From Gammaproteobacteria bacterium (GTDB lineage Bacteria; Pseudomonadota; Gammaproteobacteria; JACKNK01), in contig JACKNK010000004.1 of the NCBI GenBank assembly GCA_024234955.1, positions 248,001 through 312,000 on the forward strand: a stretch of DNA of 64,000 bases, written 5' to 3'. Made by a program: the position numbers and the translations under genes. The notes under the pieces were generated by a model, which had not been told where the DNA came from, did not search any database, and saw only the letters and a list, made by a program, of their open reading frames with translations. Below, one piece after another: positions 9,063-18,697 of the stretch. Position 1 is the stretch's first letter. Every line of letters starts with the position of its first letter.

Positions 9063-10109
9063 TCAATCGACGTCCAATGCCGTCGTCACATCGAGCAGGC
9101 TGGCAAACGCGGCCTCCACCTCGTCGACGGACACATCCGCAACCCGGCGGGAAACCGGCTGCAACAACCGGTGCTTACAACGCCACGGATGCCAGCGAGA
9201 CGCATCGGTCGGTCCAAACATGCATACCATCGGGACCTGCAGGGCAGCGGCGATATGCATCGCGCCACCATCACTGCAAAGCAGCGCATCGCAACACGCC
9301 AGACCCGTGATCAACTCACCCAGTTCATCGGTCGGATAGGGAACGACGCCGGCCTCTGACAAGGCATCCGATATGGCTGCCGCCTTACCATCATCACCGG
9401 GGTGATGCACATTGTCCTCACTCCCCGGAGACCAGAACAGGACCAGACGACAACCAAATCTCGACCTCAGACGTCGACCGATTTCGATGAAATCGTCGGT
9501 GGCCCAACGGTTGTCCGGCTTACGGGCACTGATGTGCAGCCCAATCAGTGCAGGCACCAGGTTTTGCTCTGGCCGCATCTGCGCCCGCGCCTGTGCGACA
9601 TGGGCGTAATCGGCCACAACCCGCATCGGCGGCGGTTCCCCAACGATCCCCAATTGGGTCAATAGCCGGAAAACATCCTCCACCTCGTGCATCCCTTTGG
9701 GATTGTCATACTGGATACCGCAATCGATCTGTGCATCCGCACGCCCATCGGACGGCGTAAACCCAATCACATGTTCGGGCGCCACAAAGCGCGCCAGCCG
9801 CAACGCACGCGGCAGGTGGTTTGCCCCCGCGATGATCGCGTAATCGATGTGCTTGCGACGTAGAGTCCACAACATTCGCGCCCGATCTCGATACACCGCC
9901 CACTTCGACACCCCAGTGGCTCGATGCTTGGCTTTGGTGTAACTAAACACGGCATTGAGATCCGTATTGCCGTCGAGCACCGGTGCGTTGTAACTGTTTA
10001 CCAGGGCACCAATCCAAGCATCCGGGTAGTGCTCACGCAAAGCCCGTATCAAGGGCGTACTGCAAACCAGGTCACCAATATTGTCTCGGCGAATGATCAA
10101 AAAATTCAT
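9063..10109 (-). CDS. GT9 (heptosyltransferase-family) glycosyltransferase
   Basis: A 348-residue GT9 protein with N-terminal MNFLIIRRDNIGDLVCSTPL and the C-terminal ADP-heptose-site block LLCSDGGAMHIAAALQVPMV followed by FGPTDASRWHPW. Family members add heptose or related sugars to the LPS inner core. It lacks the C-terminal Cys cluster present in the other two GT9 proteins here, so it is a different subtype. Its start overlaps the upstream GT9 stop by four bases. Confidence 0.88.
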   Translation of the reverse strand: MNFLIIRRDNIGDLVCSTPLIRALREHYPDAWIGALVNSYNAPVLDGNTDLNAVFSYTKAKHRATGVSKWAVYRDRARMLWTLRRKHIDYAIIAGANHLPRALRLARFVAPEHVIGFTPSDGRADAQIDCGIQYDNPKGMHEVEDVFRLLTQLGIVGEPPPMRVVADYAHVAQARAQMRPEQNLVPALIGLHISARKPDNRWATDDFIEIGRRLRSRFGCRLVLFWSPGSEDNVHHPGDDGKAAAISDALSEAGVVPYPTDELGELITGLACCDALLCSDGGAMHIAAALQVPMVCMFGPTDASRWHPWRCKHRLLQPVSRRVADVSVDEVEAAFASLLDVTTALDVD

Positions 10110-11251
10110 GAGGACTCGAGCGCGGCGTCATTCCGCTGTAAGCGATGGTTGTTAATCTGCTCGACGACCGTTTCCAAGACGACATCCACGGAGATGGCCG
10201 ACATGCAAACCGGTTCACCCAATGGGCATTCATACCGGACCCGGGCGGTACTGTTGCAAGGCGCGCAGGGTGCTGGGGAGCGTATCAAACGGACGTGCCT
10301 GCCCAACGGGACCTGCCGACGGTCGTCATTTGGCCCCTGAAGGTTGACTAAAGGAATGCCTGCAAGATCAGCGAAGTACGACAAAGCGGTATCAGCGCTC
10401 ACAAACACATCCAGCCCCCGCAGCGTCATCGGCAATCCGCTGAGCGGCACAGCCCCACACCAATCCTCAACCGCCACCTTACCTGCACACGACAATCCAC
10501 GTTGAAAGGCCGTGACACGCTCAGTTTCATCCGGAGCGCCAAAAAGGAAAACACGAATGGCCCATGCCGGGAACCGTGCAGCCAGCGCGCAGATCAGTTC
10601 GCAAAACGCGTCCACCGGCCATTCCTTGATGCGATTACCGGCAGCAAGCCCCAAACCGATAGCCAGTTCGTCATCACGTTTCGTGATCCCGGGTGACTGT
10701 ACCGCCAAAGCGGGATGCACACCGTCAAAATCTCCCCCGCGCGTCCACTCAGGCCCCAGGTCGAAATCGAGGTAATAGGCCACAGTCCGCTTTAAACCTG
10801 CATCGACGACTACATCATCAAAACGACGCGCCATCCGGCGAGCTGTGCGCCCGCTCTCTGCGAAACGCAACAGATGGCTGTGCGCGGGCCGCAATGCCAA
10901 TGCCAGAAACATCGCTGGAAAACTGGGCTGAAGGACAATCACATGGCGGACTTTCCCCAGAGCCTTTGCCAGCCGCGCACGCGTGGCAAAAAGCGCGGCA
11001 ACCCTCCCCTCGCGCGGGTCAAAAACATGCGTATGCAAGACCCAAGGCGACATGGCGTAGACCGCCGCATTTGCCCGATCGCACAACACCTCGACTGAAC
11101 CGAACTGCCGGCCGAGACGCTCGACAAAGTACAGAGAGAGCGCCGAGTCCCCCAGTTTCGCCGTTTGCACCAGCAAAATTCGTCCAGTCGGGGACGCCGT
11201 ACGCGGCCAAAACCCCACAAACCAGACCCATATGAAGAGCAGCAGTTTCAC
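10106..11251 (-). CDS. GT9 (heptosyltransferase-family) glycosyltransferase with C-terminal Cys cluster
   Basis: A 381-residue GT9 enzyme with an N-terminal hydrophobic leader, then RILLVQTAKLGDSALSLYF. The active-site region is VFVSADTALSYFADLAGIPL followed by LQGPNDDRRQVPLG. The C-terminus has Cys residues in the pattern CAPCN...YECPLG...VCM, common in RfaF-like GT9 proteins. The N-terminal hydrophobic stretch LLLFIWVWFVGFW suggests membrane association. It overlaps both neighbours by four bases. Confidence 0.85.
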   Translation of the reverse strand: MKLLLFIWVWFVGFWPRTASPTGRILLVQTAKLGDSALSLYFVERLGRQFGSVEVLCDRANAAVYAMSPWVLHTHVFDPREGRVAALFATRARLAKALGKVRHVIVLQPSFPAMFLALALRPAHSHLLRFAESGRTARRMARRFDDVVVDAGLKRTVAYYLDFDLGPEWTRGGDFDGVHPALAVQSPGITKRDDELAIGLGLAAGNRIKEWPVDAFCELICALAARFPAWAIRVFLFGAPDETERVTAFQRGLSCAGKVAVEDWCGAVPLSGLPMTLRGLDVFVSADTALSYFADLAGIPLVNLQGPNDDRRQVPLGRHVRLIRSPAPCAPCNSTARVRYECPLGEPVCMSAISVDVVLETVVEQINNHRLQRNDAALESS

Positions 11252-12345
11252 GCCAGCAAGCGCCGATACAGATCGAGGAAGCGTGTTGCATTCAGACGCA
11301 TATCGAAGCGCTGCTGTGCCAGTTCACGCGACTGCCGTCCATGCTCGGCAATCAACTCGCGCTCGCCGATATAGCGCATGGCGGCCTTCGCGATCCCTTC
11401 CGGATCGTCTGATTCGACCAGCCACCCGTTCACCCCCAATTCGACCTGCTCGGGGTTGCCGCCTCGAGGACTCGCAATGATGGGCTTGCCCATTGCCATC
11501 GCCTCGAGGATCGCCCTCGACAACCCTTCCCAGTCACTCAACAACACGAACACATCTATGGCGGCGAGAAAGGGCCGAACATCTGCGGTTTCACCCAGCA
11601 GATGCACTCGATCAGTGATGCCCAGATCGTTGATCAACGCACGCAATTCGGCAAGGTAAGCCTGATCCCGTGTACGGTCAGTACCGACCACCAGCAGACA
11701 GTACTCATCGGAATTCAGGGCGGCGAATCCCCGTACCGTTTCCATCACCCGTTTGCGGGTCTCCAGCATCGCCACCACGCCGAACAGCACACGTCCCGAA
11801 CAAGTCGATGGAACCACCCGCTGCGCCCCGGCAGACGTCACCACATCGGGTGCAAAAGCACTTAGATCGACGCCGTTGTGGATGGTTTCGACGCATCCAT
11901 CAGGCAAATTCAGGTCACGTGCGGTATCGTGACTCACTGTGACCACGCGCTTCGGCAAACGGCGCAACCAAGGCATCAACCGCTGGCAGCGGCGCTCAAG
12001 CGGGTTTTCACGAATGAACCAGACGCTTGGCACGCGCGCCAACCAAGCCGCCCAGGCCGGGTATTTGTAATAAGACGTCAGGGTATTGAGATGGACCAGA
12101 TCGATCCGCTCACGGCGAATCAACCGAAATGCCGCGTAAATGAAGCCCAGACTGCGCAAGCCACTGTGCTTGACCATCACGGTGACCGGAAAACCGGCCG
12201 CACGCGCCCTATCCACCACCGGCCCGTCTTCGCCGAACAGAAACTGACAATCAAAATGGCCGCGTAGATTAAGTGCGATATTTAAACAACTGATCGGCGA
12301 CCCACCGAGTGCCGCGCCGTGACTGACCAACAACACTTTGCGCAT
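11248..12345 (-). CDS. GT4 family glycosyltransferase
   Basis: A 365-residue GT4 enzyme. The ATG at 12345 gives MRKVLLVSHGAALGGSPISC; a TTG two codons upstream is an alternative. The acceptor domain has LVHLNTLTSYYKYPAW and SVWFIRENPLERR. The donor domain has the motif FVLLSDWEGLSRAILEAMAM and then GKPIIASPRGGNPE. It is embedded in the LPS operon with four-base overlaps and is probably cytoplasmic or peripheral to the inner membrane. The sugar is unknown. Confidence 0.87.
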   Translation of the reverse strand: MRKVLLVSHGAALGGSPISCLNIALNLRGHFDCQFLFGEDGPVVDRARAAGFPVTVMVKHSGLRSLGFIYAAFRLIRRERIDLVHLNTLTSYYKYPAWAAWLARVPSVWFIRENPLERRCQRLMPWLRRLPKRVVTVSHDTARDLNLPDGCVETIHNGVDLSAFAPDVVTSAGAQRVVPSTCSGRVLFGVVAMLETRKRVMETVRGFAALNSDEYCLLVVGTDRTRDQAYLAELRALINDLGITDRVHLLGETADVRPFLAAIDVFVLLSDWEGLSRAILEAMAMGKPIIASPRGGNPEQVELGVNGWLVESDDPEGIAKAAMRYIGERELIAEHGRQSRELAQQRFDMRLNATRFLDLYRRLLA

Positions 12346-12347
12346 AT

Positions 12348-13469
12348 TCAAGCCGGCTCCATTTCTTCAATGTCGGCAATGGCACCAAGTACCTCATCCG
12401 GCGTCAACAGGGACATGCACACTGCGTATTCACAGCGTTTACCGATACAAGGCGAACAGGTTTTTCCGCCCTGCACAAAGCGGTGACGATCATGATCGAC
12501 CAGTGCGCCAGAACCGCTGTGATGGGCGACCGCGAAAAGCGTCACGGTTGGCACCCCCACTGCGACCGCCAGATGCATCACGCCGGTATCCGGCGTCACG
12601 AAAACCCGGAACCGGCGCAACAAGGCCGGCAGTGCCGCGAGCGAAACCGCGCCGCAGGCATCAATCACCCGCCGATCGCCGATCTCCGACCTTATCGTGC
12701 GACATCTTTCAGCATCCTCAGTGCCACCGGTGAGCACAACCCGAGCGTCCGGACGCTGCAGCAGGAGGGCCCGGGCTAACGCCACATAATGCGTCGTCGG
12801 CCAAAGTCGGCTCGCGTTGGAGGCACCAACCTGAAATCCATATACAGCCCCCTGGCCCAGCTGCCATGTGCTCAGGTGTGGCAGCAATTCGTCCTGCGCC
12901 GCCGCGTCAACCGCGACTTCCATTCGCGGTTCGTATTCTGACGCACGAAACTCACAACCTGGGATCGCGCCGGCGACAACCTCCACAGTGAGCAACCTTT
13001 TCATAATCCCGTGAATATCCCGGGAAGCATCCTGACTGACTGGATTGCTGTGCAACATCGGGAAATCGCCATGTGGGACGCGCACCACAAAATGCGCCCC
13101 AAACATCAACGCTGCCAACGACGCCTGTGGATCATTGCCATGCAGAATCACTGCGAGGTCATATCGCCTCGTCGCCTGTCGCCACAGCGACCAGAGGTGC
13201 CTGGTTTTGTTGTCGAAATAAAGCACATCATGGACGTGCGGATGATGTGCAAACACAGCCCGCCAACGGGGATTGATCATCCATGTCCTATGCGCCTTGG
13301 GAAACAGTTCGGCCAGCGCACGCACGGCCGGCGTCGATAGCAAGGTATCGCCAAGCGCGGTCGTATTCACCATCAACAGATTACGAACCTGGGTCGCATC
13401 GAATTGCGAAAGCGGGCGAACCTGACGCGCCATGTACTTGAGAAAAACTCCGGATTCAATCCAGTTCAT
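12348..13469 (-). CDS. GT9 (heptosyltransferase-family) glycosyltransferase, first after msbA
   Basis: A GT9 protein with LLMVNTTALGDTLLSTPAVR at the N-terminus and VFVTPDTGVMHLAVAVGVPT at the nucleotide-sugar site. The C-terminus carries a compact Cys cluster, CSPCIGKRCEYAVCM. I chose the ATG at 13469 (373 residues) because AGGGGTGG lies about ten bases before it. An in-frame ATG at 13499 has no ribosome site but cannot be excluded, and neither start overlaps msbA. It opens the glycosyltransferase run downstream of msbA. Confidence 0.85.
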   Translation of the reverse strand: MNWIESGVFLKYMARQVRPLSQFDATQVRNLLMVNTTALGDTLLSTPAVRALAELFPKAHRTWMINPRWRAVFAHHPHVHDVLYFDNKTRHLWSLWRQATRRYDLAVILHGNDPQASLAALMFGAHFVVRVPHGDFPMLHSNPVSQDASRDIHGIMKRLLTVEVVAGAIPGCEFRASEYEPRMEVAVDAAAQDELLPHLSTWQLGQGAVYGFQVGASNASRLWPTTHYVALARALLLQRPDARVVLTGGTEDAERCRTIRSEIGDRRVIDACGAVSLAALPALLRRFRVFVTPDTGVMHLAVAVGVPTVTLFAVAHHSGSGALVDHDRHRFVQGGKTCSPCIGKRCEYAVCMSLLTPDEVLGAIADIEEMEPA

Positions 13470-13530
13470 CGGTATCAGGCCACCCCTAGCAAGAGCCATG
13501 ACGGTGACGGGGGAGACGCTGGCATGATCC

Positions 13531-15276
13531 TCAATACTCAGTCTGGGCGCCGGATTGCTGAGCCTGATACAGGCGGCTGTAGATACCGTCCCGGGACAGC
13601 AACTCGTCATGCGTCCCGATTTCGGCAATTCGCCCATGATCCAGCACAACTATGCGATCCGCATTGCGGATGGTCGAAAGACGATGCGCAATGATTAAGG
13701 TCGTCCGTCCCTGCCGGACGGCCTCCATGGCCCCCTGGACGGCGCGTTCAGAACGGGTATCAAGGGCCGATGTCGCCTCATCGAGTATTAGGATGGGCGC
13801 GTCCTTGAGGAATGCACGAGCAATTGCCAAACGCTGCCGCTGTCCCCCCGACAACCGGACTCCGTTCTCACCAATCAGGGTATCCAGCCCTTCGGGCATC
13901 TCGTTAATGAACTCCATCGCAAACGCCTTTGTGGCAGCGTCAACGATCGCGTTGCGACTCGCATTTTCCATTTCACCGTAGGCGATATTTGCCGCCACGG
14001 TGTCGTTAAACAAGGTGACATCCTGACTGACCAGCGAGACTTGGGCACGCAAGGAACGCAATGGCAGTTCCAGCACGTCCCGGCCATCGATTCGCAAGAC
14101 GCCCTCTGAGGGGTTGTAGAAGCGTGGAATCAAGGCTGCCAGCGAAGTTTTCCCACTGCCCGACGGGCCGACCAGCGCCAATGTTTCTCCGGGATTTATT
14201 TCCAGATTGATACGATCCAGCGCCGGACGGGTAGCGGCTTCGTAGATGAGGCTGACGCGTTCGAACTGGATGCGGCCTTCCGCACGCGGCAGCACGCCAC
14301 CCCCCACATCCTTTTCTGGAACTTCATCGATCAGCTCAAAGATGCTTTCCGCCGCTGCGAGGCCCTTCTGCAACGATTCATTGATTGCAGTCAGTCGTTT
14401 CAAGGGCGACAGCAACAAGCCCATCGCCGCGATGAACGAGACGAACTCGCCAATGGTGGTTTCGTCCCGCATCGATTGCAAACCGGCAAAATAGATGATC
14501 AGGGACATCATCGATGCCGTGATGATCTGCACGAGTGGTGTACTGAATGCGGCGGTTACAGAAGATTTCATCTGGTATCGCCGTACCCAGTTGGTGATCT
14601 CGCGAAAACGGCGGATTTCATAATCGGCGCCACCGAATATCTTGATCACACGGTTACCCACAACGCCTTCTTCCAGGACATGGGTGAAATCACCCATCGC
14701 TTGTTGCTGGGACCGACTCATGCGTCGCAGCCGTCCACTGACGATGCGCACAACGATGGCAATCACCGGACCCACGACAAACACCAGCATTGCCAATTGC
14801 CAGTTCAGATAAAGAATCCACCCAAGCAGAAACATCAGGGTCAAGCTGTCCCGTACCGCGACAATCAACACGTTGGTGGCAGCAGAGGTCACATTGCCCA
14901 CGTCATAAAGCAGCTTGGACATGATGTTGCCAGAGGAATTCATGTCGTAGTAACGCGTCGGCAAAGTCATCAGGCGCGAAAACATCACAGCGCGCAGATC
15001 GAAAACGACCTTGCCGGCAATCCAGCTCATGCCAGCGGTGGATGCGAAATTGGCGATGCCGCGTACAACAAAGATGCCGACAAGCGCGAGCGGCATCATG
15101 CGAATCATGAACGGGTCCTTGTCCACGAAACTGCCGTCGAAGAGTGGCTTGAGGATGGCTGCGACGCCGGCCTCTGATGCCGCAAGAACAACCATCGCGA
15201 GGAGCGCCAGAAAAAACTGTTTCCGATAAGGCTGCACAAAGTGCAGCAGTCGCATATACAGGTCTTTACTAGTCAT
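13531..15276 (-). CDS. msbA: Lipid A export ATP-binding/permease protein MsbA
   Basis: A 581-residue half-size ABC exporter, the usual MsbA length. The N-terminal half is a six-helix type IV ABC transmembrane domain. The C-terminal nucleotide-binding domain has Walker A GPSGSGKTSL, signature LSGGQRQRLAIARAFL, Walker B ILILDEATSALD and the H-loop IAHRLSTIR. It flips lipid A-core across the inner membrane. Start MTSKDLYMRLL at 15276 matches the family; upstream codons do not. It heads the glycosyltransferase/ligase operon, supporting a lipid A-core role. Confidence 0.95.
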   Translation of the reverse strand: MTSKDLYMRLLHFVQPYRKQFFLALLAMVVLAASEAGVAAILKPLFDGSFVDKDPFMIRMMPLALVGIFVVRGIANFASTAGMSWIAGKVVFDLRAVMFSRLMTLPTRYYDMNSSGNIMSKLLYDVGNVTSAATNVLIVAVRDSLTLMFLLGWILYLNWQLAMLVFVVGPVIAIVVRIVSGRLRRMSRSQQQAMGDFTHVLEEGVVGNRVIKIFGGADYEIRRFREITNWVRRYQMKSSVTAAFSTPLVQIITASMMSLIIYFAGLQSMRDETTIGEFVSFIAAMGLLLSPLKRLTAINESLQKGLAAAESIFELIDEVPEKDVGGGVLPRAEGRIQFERVSLIYEAATRPALDRINLEINPGETLALVGPSGSGKTSLAALIPRFYNPSEGVLRIDGRDVLELPLRSLRAQVSLVSQDVTLFNDTVAANIAYGEMENASRNAIVDAATKAFAMEFINEMPEGLDTLIGENGVRLSGGQRQRLAIARAFLKDAPILILDEATSALDTRSERAVQGAMEAVRQGRTTLIIAHRLSTIRNADRIVVLDHGRIAEIGTHDELLSRDGIYSRLYQAQQSGAQTEY

Positions 15277-15465
15277 CGAATCGCTTCGGAAATGGGCACA
15301 CTGAGCGGGGATTTGCGAACGAACGTCACGGGTGGCCAAGACTGGCCGTTATACACCACTCGGAACGATCTGACCCGCCACACACCGTATGCGACGCGAT
15401 TCCCACATGCCAATATTCGGTCCTACACTGCAGACCTTTAACAATAGGATATTGGAGACATTTCG

Positions 15466-16254
15466 ATGCCATCCCGTGCCACTTTGGTCGTTGCGTGCCT
15501 GATCCTCGTCTTCGGCGGCGTCACTGCTCAGGCTGAGCTTGAAAAACAGGCCGTTGATTTCCAGATCGACGGCGAACCCCATCAAGGCTATCTGGTTTGG
15601 GATAACGCCTTCGAAGGTAAGCGTCCGGGCGTCATGGTGGTCCACGAGTGGTGGGGCCTGAACGACTACGCCAAGTACCGGGCCGAGGAAGTCGCCAAGC
15701 TGGGCTATGTCGCCTTCGCCGCCGACATGTACGGCACCGGCAAGTCCACCGACACGGCGGACCAGGCCCGCGAATGGATGCAGGCGGTAACCGTTGATGT
15801 CGAAGAATGGCGCAACATCGCCAACGCCAATCTGGCGCAGCTCAAGGCGCAACCCACGGTCGACCCGGACAAGGTGGCGGCCATCGGTTATTGCTTCGGC
15901 GGGGGCACGGTATTGCAGATGGCCTACGGCGGTCTCGATGTGCTCGGGGTGGTCAGCTTCCACGGTTCGTTGCCGTCACTGCCGAAAGAGGACGAAGCCA
16001 AGCTCAAGGCGCATATCGACGTCGAACACGGCGGTGCCGACCCGTTCGTACCGGCGGAACAGCTGGCGCTGTTCAAGACCCGGCTCGATGAAGTCGGGGC
16101 CGATTATGTGTTTCATGAATATCCCGGCGTGAAGCACAGCTTCACCAACCCCGGCGCCGACAAGCGGGGCATGGCCGCTCTGCAGTACGACGAAAACGCC
16201 GACCATGCCTCCTGGGAGAACATGAAAACCACCCTGGAGCGGCTGTTCCGCTGA
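15466..16254 (+). CDS. Exported dienelactone hydrolase family protein
   Basis: A 262-residue alpha/beta hydrolase. A signal peptide spans residues 1-23 (ending TAQA). The DLH catalytic triad is visible: Cys143 in GYCFGGG, Asp192 in GGADPF and His224 in GVKHSF, with VVHEWWGLND as the oxyanion-side motif. Substrate is unknown; periplasmic DLH-like proteins hydrolyse varied esters or lactones. GGAGA lies at a suitable distance before the ATG. It is monocistronic, with a hairpin just downstream. Confidence 0.88.
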   Translation: MPSRATLVVACLILVFGGVTAQAELEKQAVDFQIDGEPHQGYLVWDNAFEGKRPGVMVVHEWWGLNDYAKYRAEEVAKLGYVAFAADMYGTGKSTDTADQAREWMQAVTVDVEEWRNIANANLAQLKAQPTVDPDKVAAIGYCFGGGTVLQMAYGGLDVLGVVSFHGSLPSLPKEDEAKLKAHIDVEHGGADPFVPAEQLALFKTRLDEVGADYVFHEYPGVKHSFTNPGADKRGMAALQYDENADHASWENMKTTLERLFR

Positions 16255-16278
16255 ATTGCCGCATCGCAGGGCTCGAGT

Positions 16279-16310
16279 CCCGCCTTCCTGTCTGGAAGGC
16301 GGGGTCGTTT
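16279..16310 (+). terminator. Hairpin terminator after dienelactone hydrolase gene
   Basis: A perfect 10-bp stem, CCCGCCTTCC paired with GGAAGGCGGG around a five-base loop, followed by a short T-containing tract (GTCGTTTC). It lies 25 bases after the hydrolase stop. The T tract is weak. Confidence 0.6.
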
Positions 16311-16329
16311 CAGCGTGTTCGTTGCCCCG

Positions 16330-16773
16330 TCAGATGCAACACCGCAATTCCGGCAGACCACCCGGCAGCGCAAAGACCACCGCATTCTGTTGAAAACAGC
16401 GTCCGATGGACTCGGCCATCACCCGCTCGATGCCGACGACGAGAAAGCTCGGCTCGGACCACCCACCGTCCTCGGAAATGCCTTCTGCAGCAAACACGTC
16501 CCACGCGTCATGCCAGCCCAGCAAGGTGGCCAGAACCGCCTGTCGTGCCTGATTCTGATCTTCCGGGGTTGGCGTTGAATACGGATTGCACGCCGTAATC
16601 ACCGCGAGTCCGGCATTCTCCGTCCCAACCGTCTGGGCCAGTTGGCTCAATATGCCCGGCAACGGCTGCCCGATGCGAAGTTCGACGTCGCTGCCGTCCA
16701 TGCTCACGACATAGCGCGTATGCAAGTACGCCTCGATAAGCGCTGGCGAGAGGGTGGACAAGGGGATCGGCAT
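16330..16773 (-). CDS. DUF3293 domain-containing protein
   Basis: A 147-residue soluble protein. The central block AVITACNPYSTPTPEDQNQA followed by RQAVLATLL and WSEPSFLVVGIERVMAE matches the DUF3293 pattern (xxTAxNPxS...N...R...L). No enzymatic residues can be assigned. It lies 40 bases downstream of mtnC on the same strand, so it may be read with the methionine-salvage genes, although no functional link is known to me. Confidence 0.8.
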   Translation of the reverse strand: MPIPLSTLSPALIEAYLHTRYVVSMDGSDVELRIGQPLPGILSQLAQTVGTENAGLAVITACNPYSTPTPEDQNQARQAVLATLLGWHDAWDVFAAEGISEDGGWSEPSFLVVGIERVMAESIGRCFQQNAVVFALPGGLPELRCCI

Positions 16774-16812
16774 CGCTCGATGAAACGCGCGCAGCGGCCA
16801 TCACTCGCGGGC

Positions 16813-17496
16813 TCAGCCGCACTCGATCCCGGTGAAGTCCACATATTGCGGATGCCTGGAATCCGGATCGACCACGCGATCACGAACCAGCCATGCGGTT
16901 TGCATCCCGGCTTGGCGCGCGGCATCCAGTTCTTCGGCGATGTCGGAGAGAAACAGGATGTCGGACGCCTCAAGCCCGATCGAGGCCGCGATGGTTTGGT
17001 AAGAGATCATCTCGCGCTTGCCACCGGTCTTGGTGTCGAAATACCCGCTGAACAACGGCGTCAGATCGCCGGCATCCGAATATCTGAACAGCAGCTTCTG
17101 GGCCGCAACCGATCCGGATGAATACACATACAGCGCGCAGCCTACGGCATGCCAGCGGCGCAAGGCGGCGACCGCATCCGGGTAGACGTGACCGGTAAAT
17201 CCACCATTGGCGTACCCGTCACGCCATATCTGTCCCTGCAGGCTCTTCAACGGGGTGATCTTGCGATCTTCCTTGGCCCATCCCAGCAACACCTCGATGA
17301 CCGATTCATTGTCCAGGCTCGTATCCCCGAGCTCGGCCCGCACCGCATCCAGTTCCAGCGCGATCTCGGGCTGTTCTGCGTGTTCGCGCACGAACGCGGC
17401 AAGATGGGCGCGTGCATAGGGAAACAGGACGTCGTAGACAAACGAAATCGAGGTCGTTGTGCCTTCGATGTCCGTCAACACCGCACGCACCGGCAT
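16813..17496 (-). CDS. mtnC: Enolase-phosphatase E1
   Basis: A 227-residue HAD-superfamily enzyme of the methionine salvage pathway. It converts 2,3-diketo-5-methylthiopentyl-1-phosphate to the acireductone. The HAD nucleophile motif is LTDIEGTTTSISFV (Asp9, Glu11); YVYSSGSVAAQKLLF and GGKREMISY are family segments; FLSDIAEELDAA carries the late acidic pair. Start 17496 is two bases after the mtnD stop. The gene order mtnB-mtnD-mtnC is a standard proteobacterial arrangement. Confidence 0.95.
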   Translation of the reverse strand: MPVRAVLTDIEGTTTSISFVYDVLFPYARAHLAAFVREHAEQPEIALELDAVRAELGDTSLDNESVIEVLLGWAKEDRKITPLKSLQGQIWRDGYANGGFTGHVYPDAVAALRRWHAVGCALYVYSSGSVAAQKLLFRYSDAGDLTPLFSGYFDTKTGGKREMISYQTIAASIGLEASDILFLSDIAEELDAARQAGMQTAWLVRDRVVDPDSRHPQYVDFTGIECG

Positions 17497-17498
17497 GT

Positions 17499-18071
17499 TC
17501 AGGCGTACTCCGCGACGAACTGATCGAAACTGGGGAACTGTCCGGCAATGTCACTCCCCGTGAACTCGCCGATCCAGCCGTCCGGAATCACGAACAGACG
17601 AATGCATTTGAAATCCGGACGTGGCCCCATATCGAACCAATGCGTGGTGTTGGCGGGCACACTGATCAAATCGCCCTTCTCGCACAACACGCAGTACACC
17701 TTGTCGCCCACGTGCAAATAGAACAAGCCGCTGCCGTCCACGAAGAAGCGCACCTCAAAGTCGGCATGCGTGTGTTCGGCAAGGAACTTGGCGCGAAACT
17801 CATCCCGCTTGGGGTTGTCCGGGCGGAGTGCGACCACATCAATGGACTGGAATCCGTAGGTCTCGTTCAAGCCTGCAATGGCCTCGGCGTATGCCGATTT
17901 CACTTCCTCTTCTCCAGCGTCTGCCGCAAGCGCCCGATCCGCACGCCAGCGTTCAAATCGCACACCGATACGCGCCAGCTGAGCGCTTATGTCCGCGTGG
18001 TCCTTGGATACATCCAGGGCGACCGGACGTTCGCTTTCGACCGCATCCGGGTAAATGGCAAGTACGCTCAT
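17499..18071 (-). CDS. mtnD: Acireductone dioxygenase
   Basis: A 190-residue cupin metalloenzyme that splits acireductone with O2 to formate and the methionine keto-acid precursor. The metal ligands are visible: His100 and His102 in AEHTHADFEV, Glu106, and His144 in NTTHWFDMG. Length matches the bacterial family (about 180). Its start overlaps the mtnB stop by four bases (ATGA), so the two are translationally coupled. Confidence 0.96.
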   Translation of the reverse strand: MSVLAIYPDAVESERPVALDVSKDHADISAQLARIGVRFERWRADRALAADAGEEEVKSAYAEAIAGLNETYGFQSIDVVALRPDNPKRDEFRAKFLAEHTHADFEVRFFVDGSGLFYLHVGDKVYCVLCEKGDLISVPANTTHWFDMGPRPDFKCIRLFVIPDGWIGEFTGSDIAGQFPSFDQFVAEYA

Positions 18072-18697
18072 GAATTGCCTAACCTCGTCTGTTGCAGTTC
18101 ACATTCGAAAAGGAATTCAAAGGCCTCGATATGGCGCATCGCGTCATTTACGGAGGCACCCCAGGTATAAAAACCGTGCCCGGCAATCAAATAGCCATGT
18201 ACCGGCGTGTCATGCCGATCCATCCAGGCATCGACCTCTGCCGCCAACCGATCGATATTCTGATCGTTGGCGAATATGGGCACATCCAGACGCGCCTCGT
18301 GCGTGTCGATCCCGGGAAATGCCTTGAGCAATTCATAGTCCTGCAACTCCAGAACGCCGCGACGACCGCGCGACAATACCGTGGCATTGACGGAATGTGG
18401 ATGCAGAACGCAACGCGCTTCGGGAAAACGCCGATAGATCTGCACATGAAGCCGCGTTTCAGCAGACGGTTTATTGCCATCCAGGGAAACGCCATCGGCA
18501 CTCGCACGCATGATGTCGGCGCGCGTCAAACGTCCTTTGTGGCGACCGGAAACCGTGATCGCCATGTCACCGCCATGCAGGCGACAGGAGAAATTGCCGC
18601 TGGTAGCCGGAACCATCCCTCGTTCGAACAAGCTGCGCCCCGCTTCGATCAGCTGATCCGCGCACGCTTCGTAGTCACTGCTCTGGTTCACCTTCAC
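18068..18697 (-). CDS. mtnB: Methylthioribulose-1-phosphate dehydratase
   Basis: A 209-residue class II aldolase-fold enzyme. Zinc ligands are His99 and His101 in CVLHPHSVNA and His175 in LIAGHGFYTWG; ATSGNFSCRL and SGRHKGRL are substrate-binding segments. It dehydrates 5-methylthioribulose-1-phosphate in methionine salvage. mtnA (the isomerase) is not in the window. The first codons overlap the 3' end of the upstream membrane-protein gene by 23 bases. Confidence 0.95.
   Translation of the reverse strand: MKVNQSSDYEACADQLIEAGRSLFERGMVPATSGNFSCRLHGGDMAITVSGRHKGRLTRADIMRASADGVSLDGNKPSAETRLHVQIYRRFPEARCVLHPHSVNATVLSRGRRGVLELQDYELLKAFPGIDTHEARLDVPIFANDQNIDRLAAEVDAWMDRHDTPVHGYLIAGHGFYTWGASVNDAMRHIEAFEFLFECELQQTRLGNS

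Noticed and set aside
12348..12480. C-terminal Cys cluster in two GT9 proteins as a novel metal site
   Set aside because: This CxxC...C...CM pattern is widespread in RfaF-like GT9 proteins, so it is not unusual.
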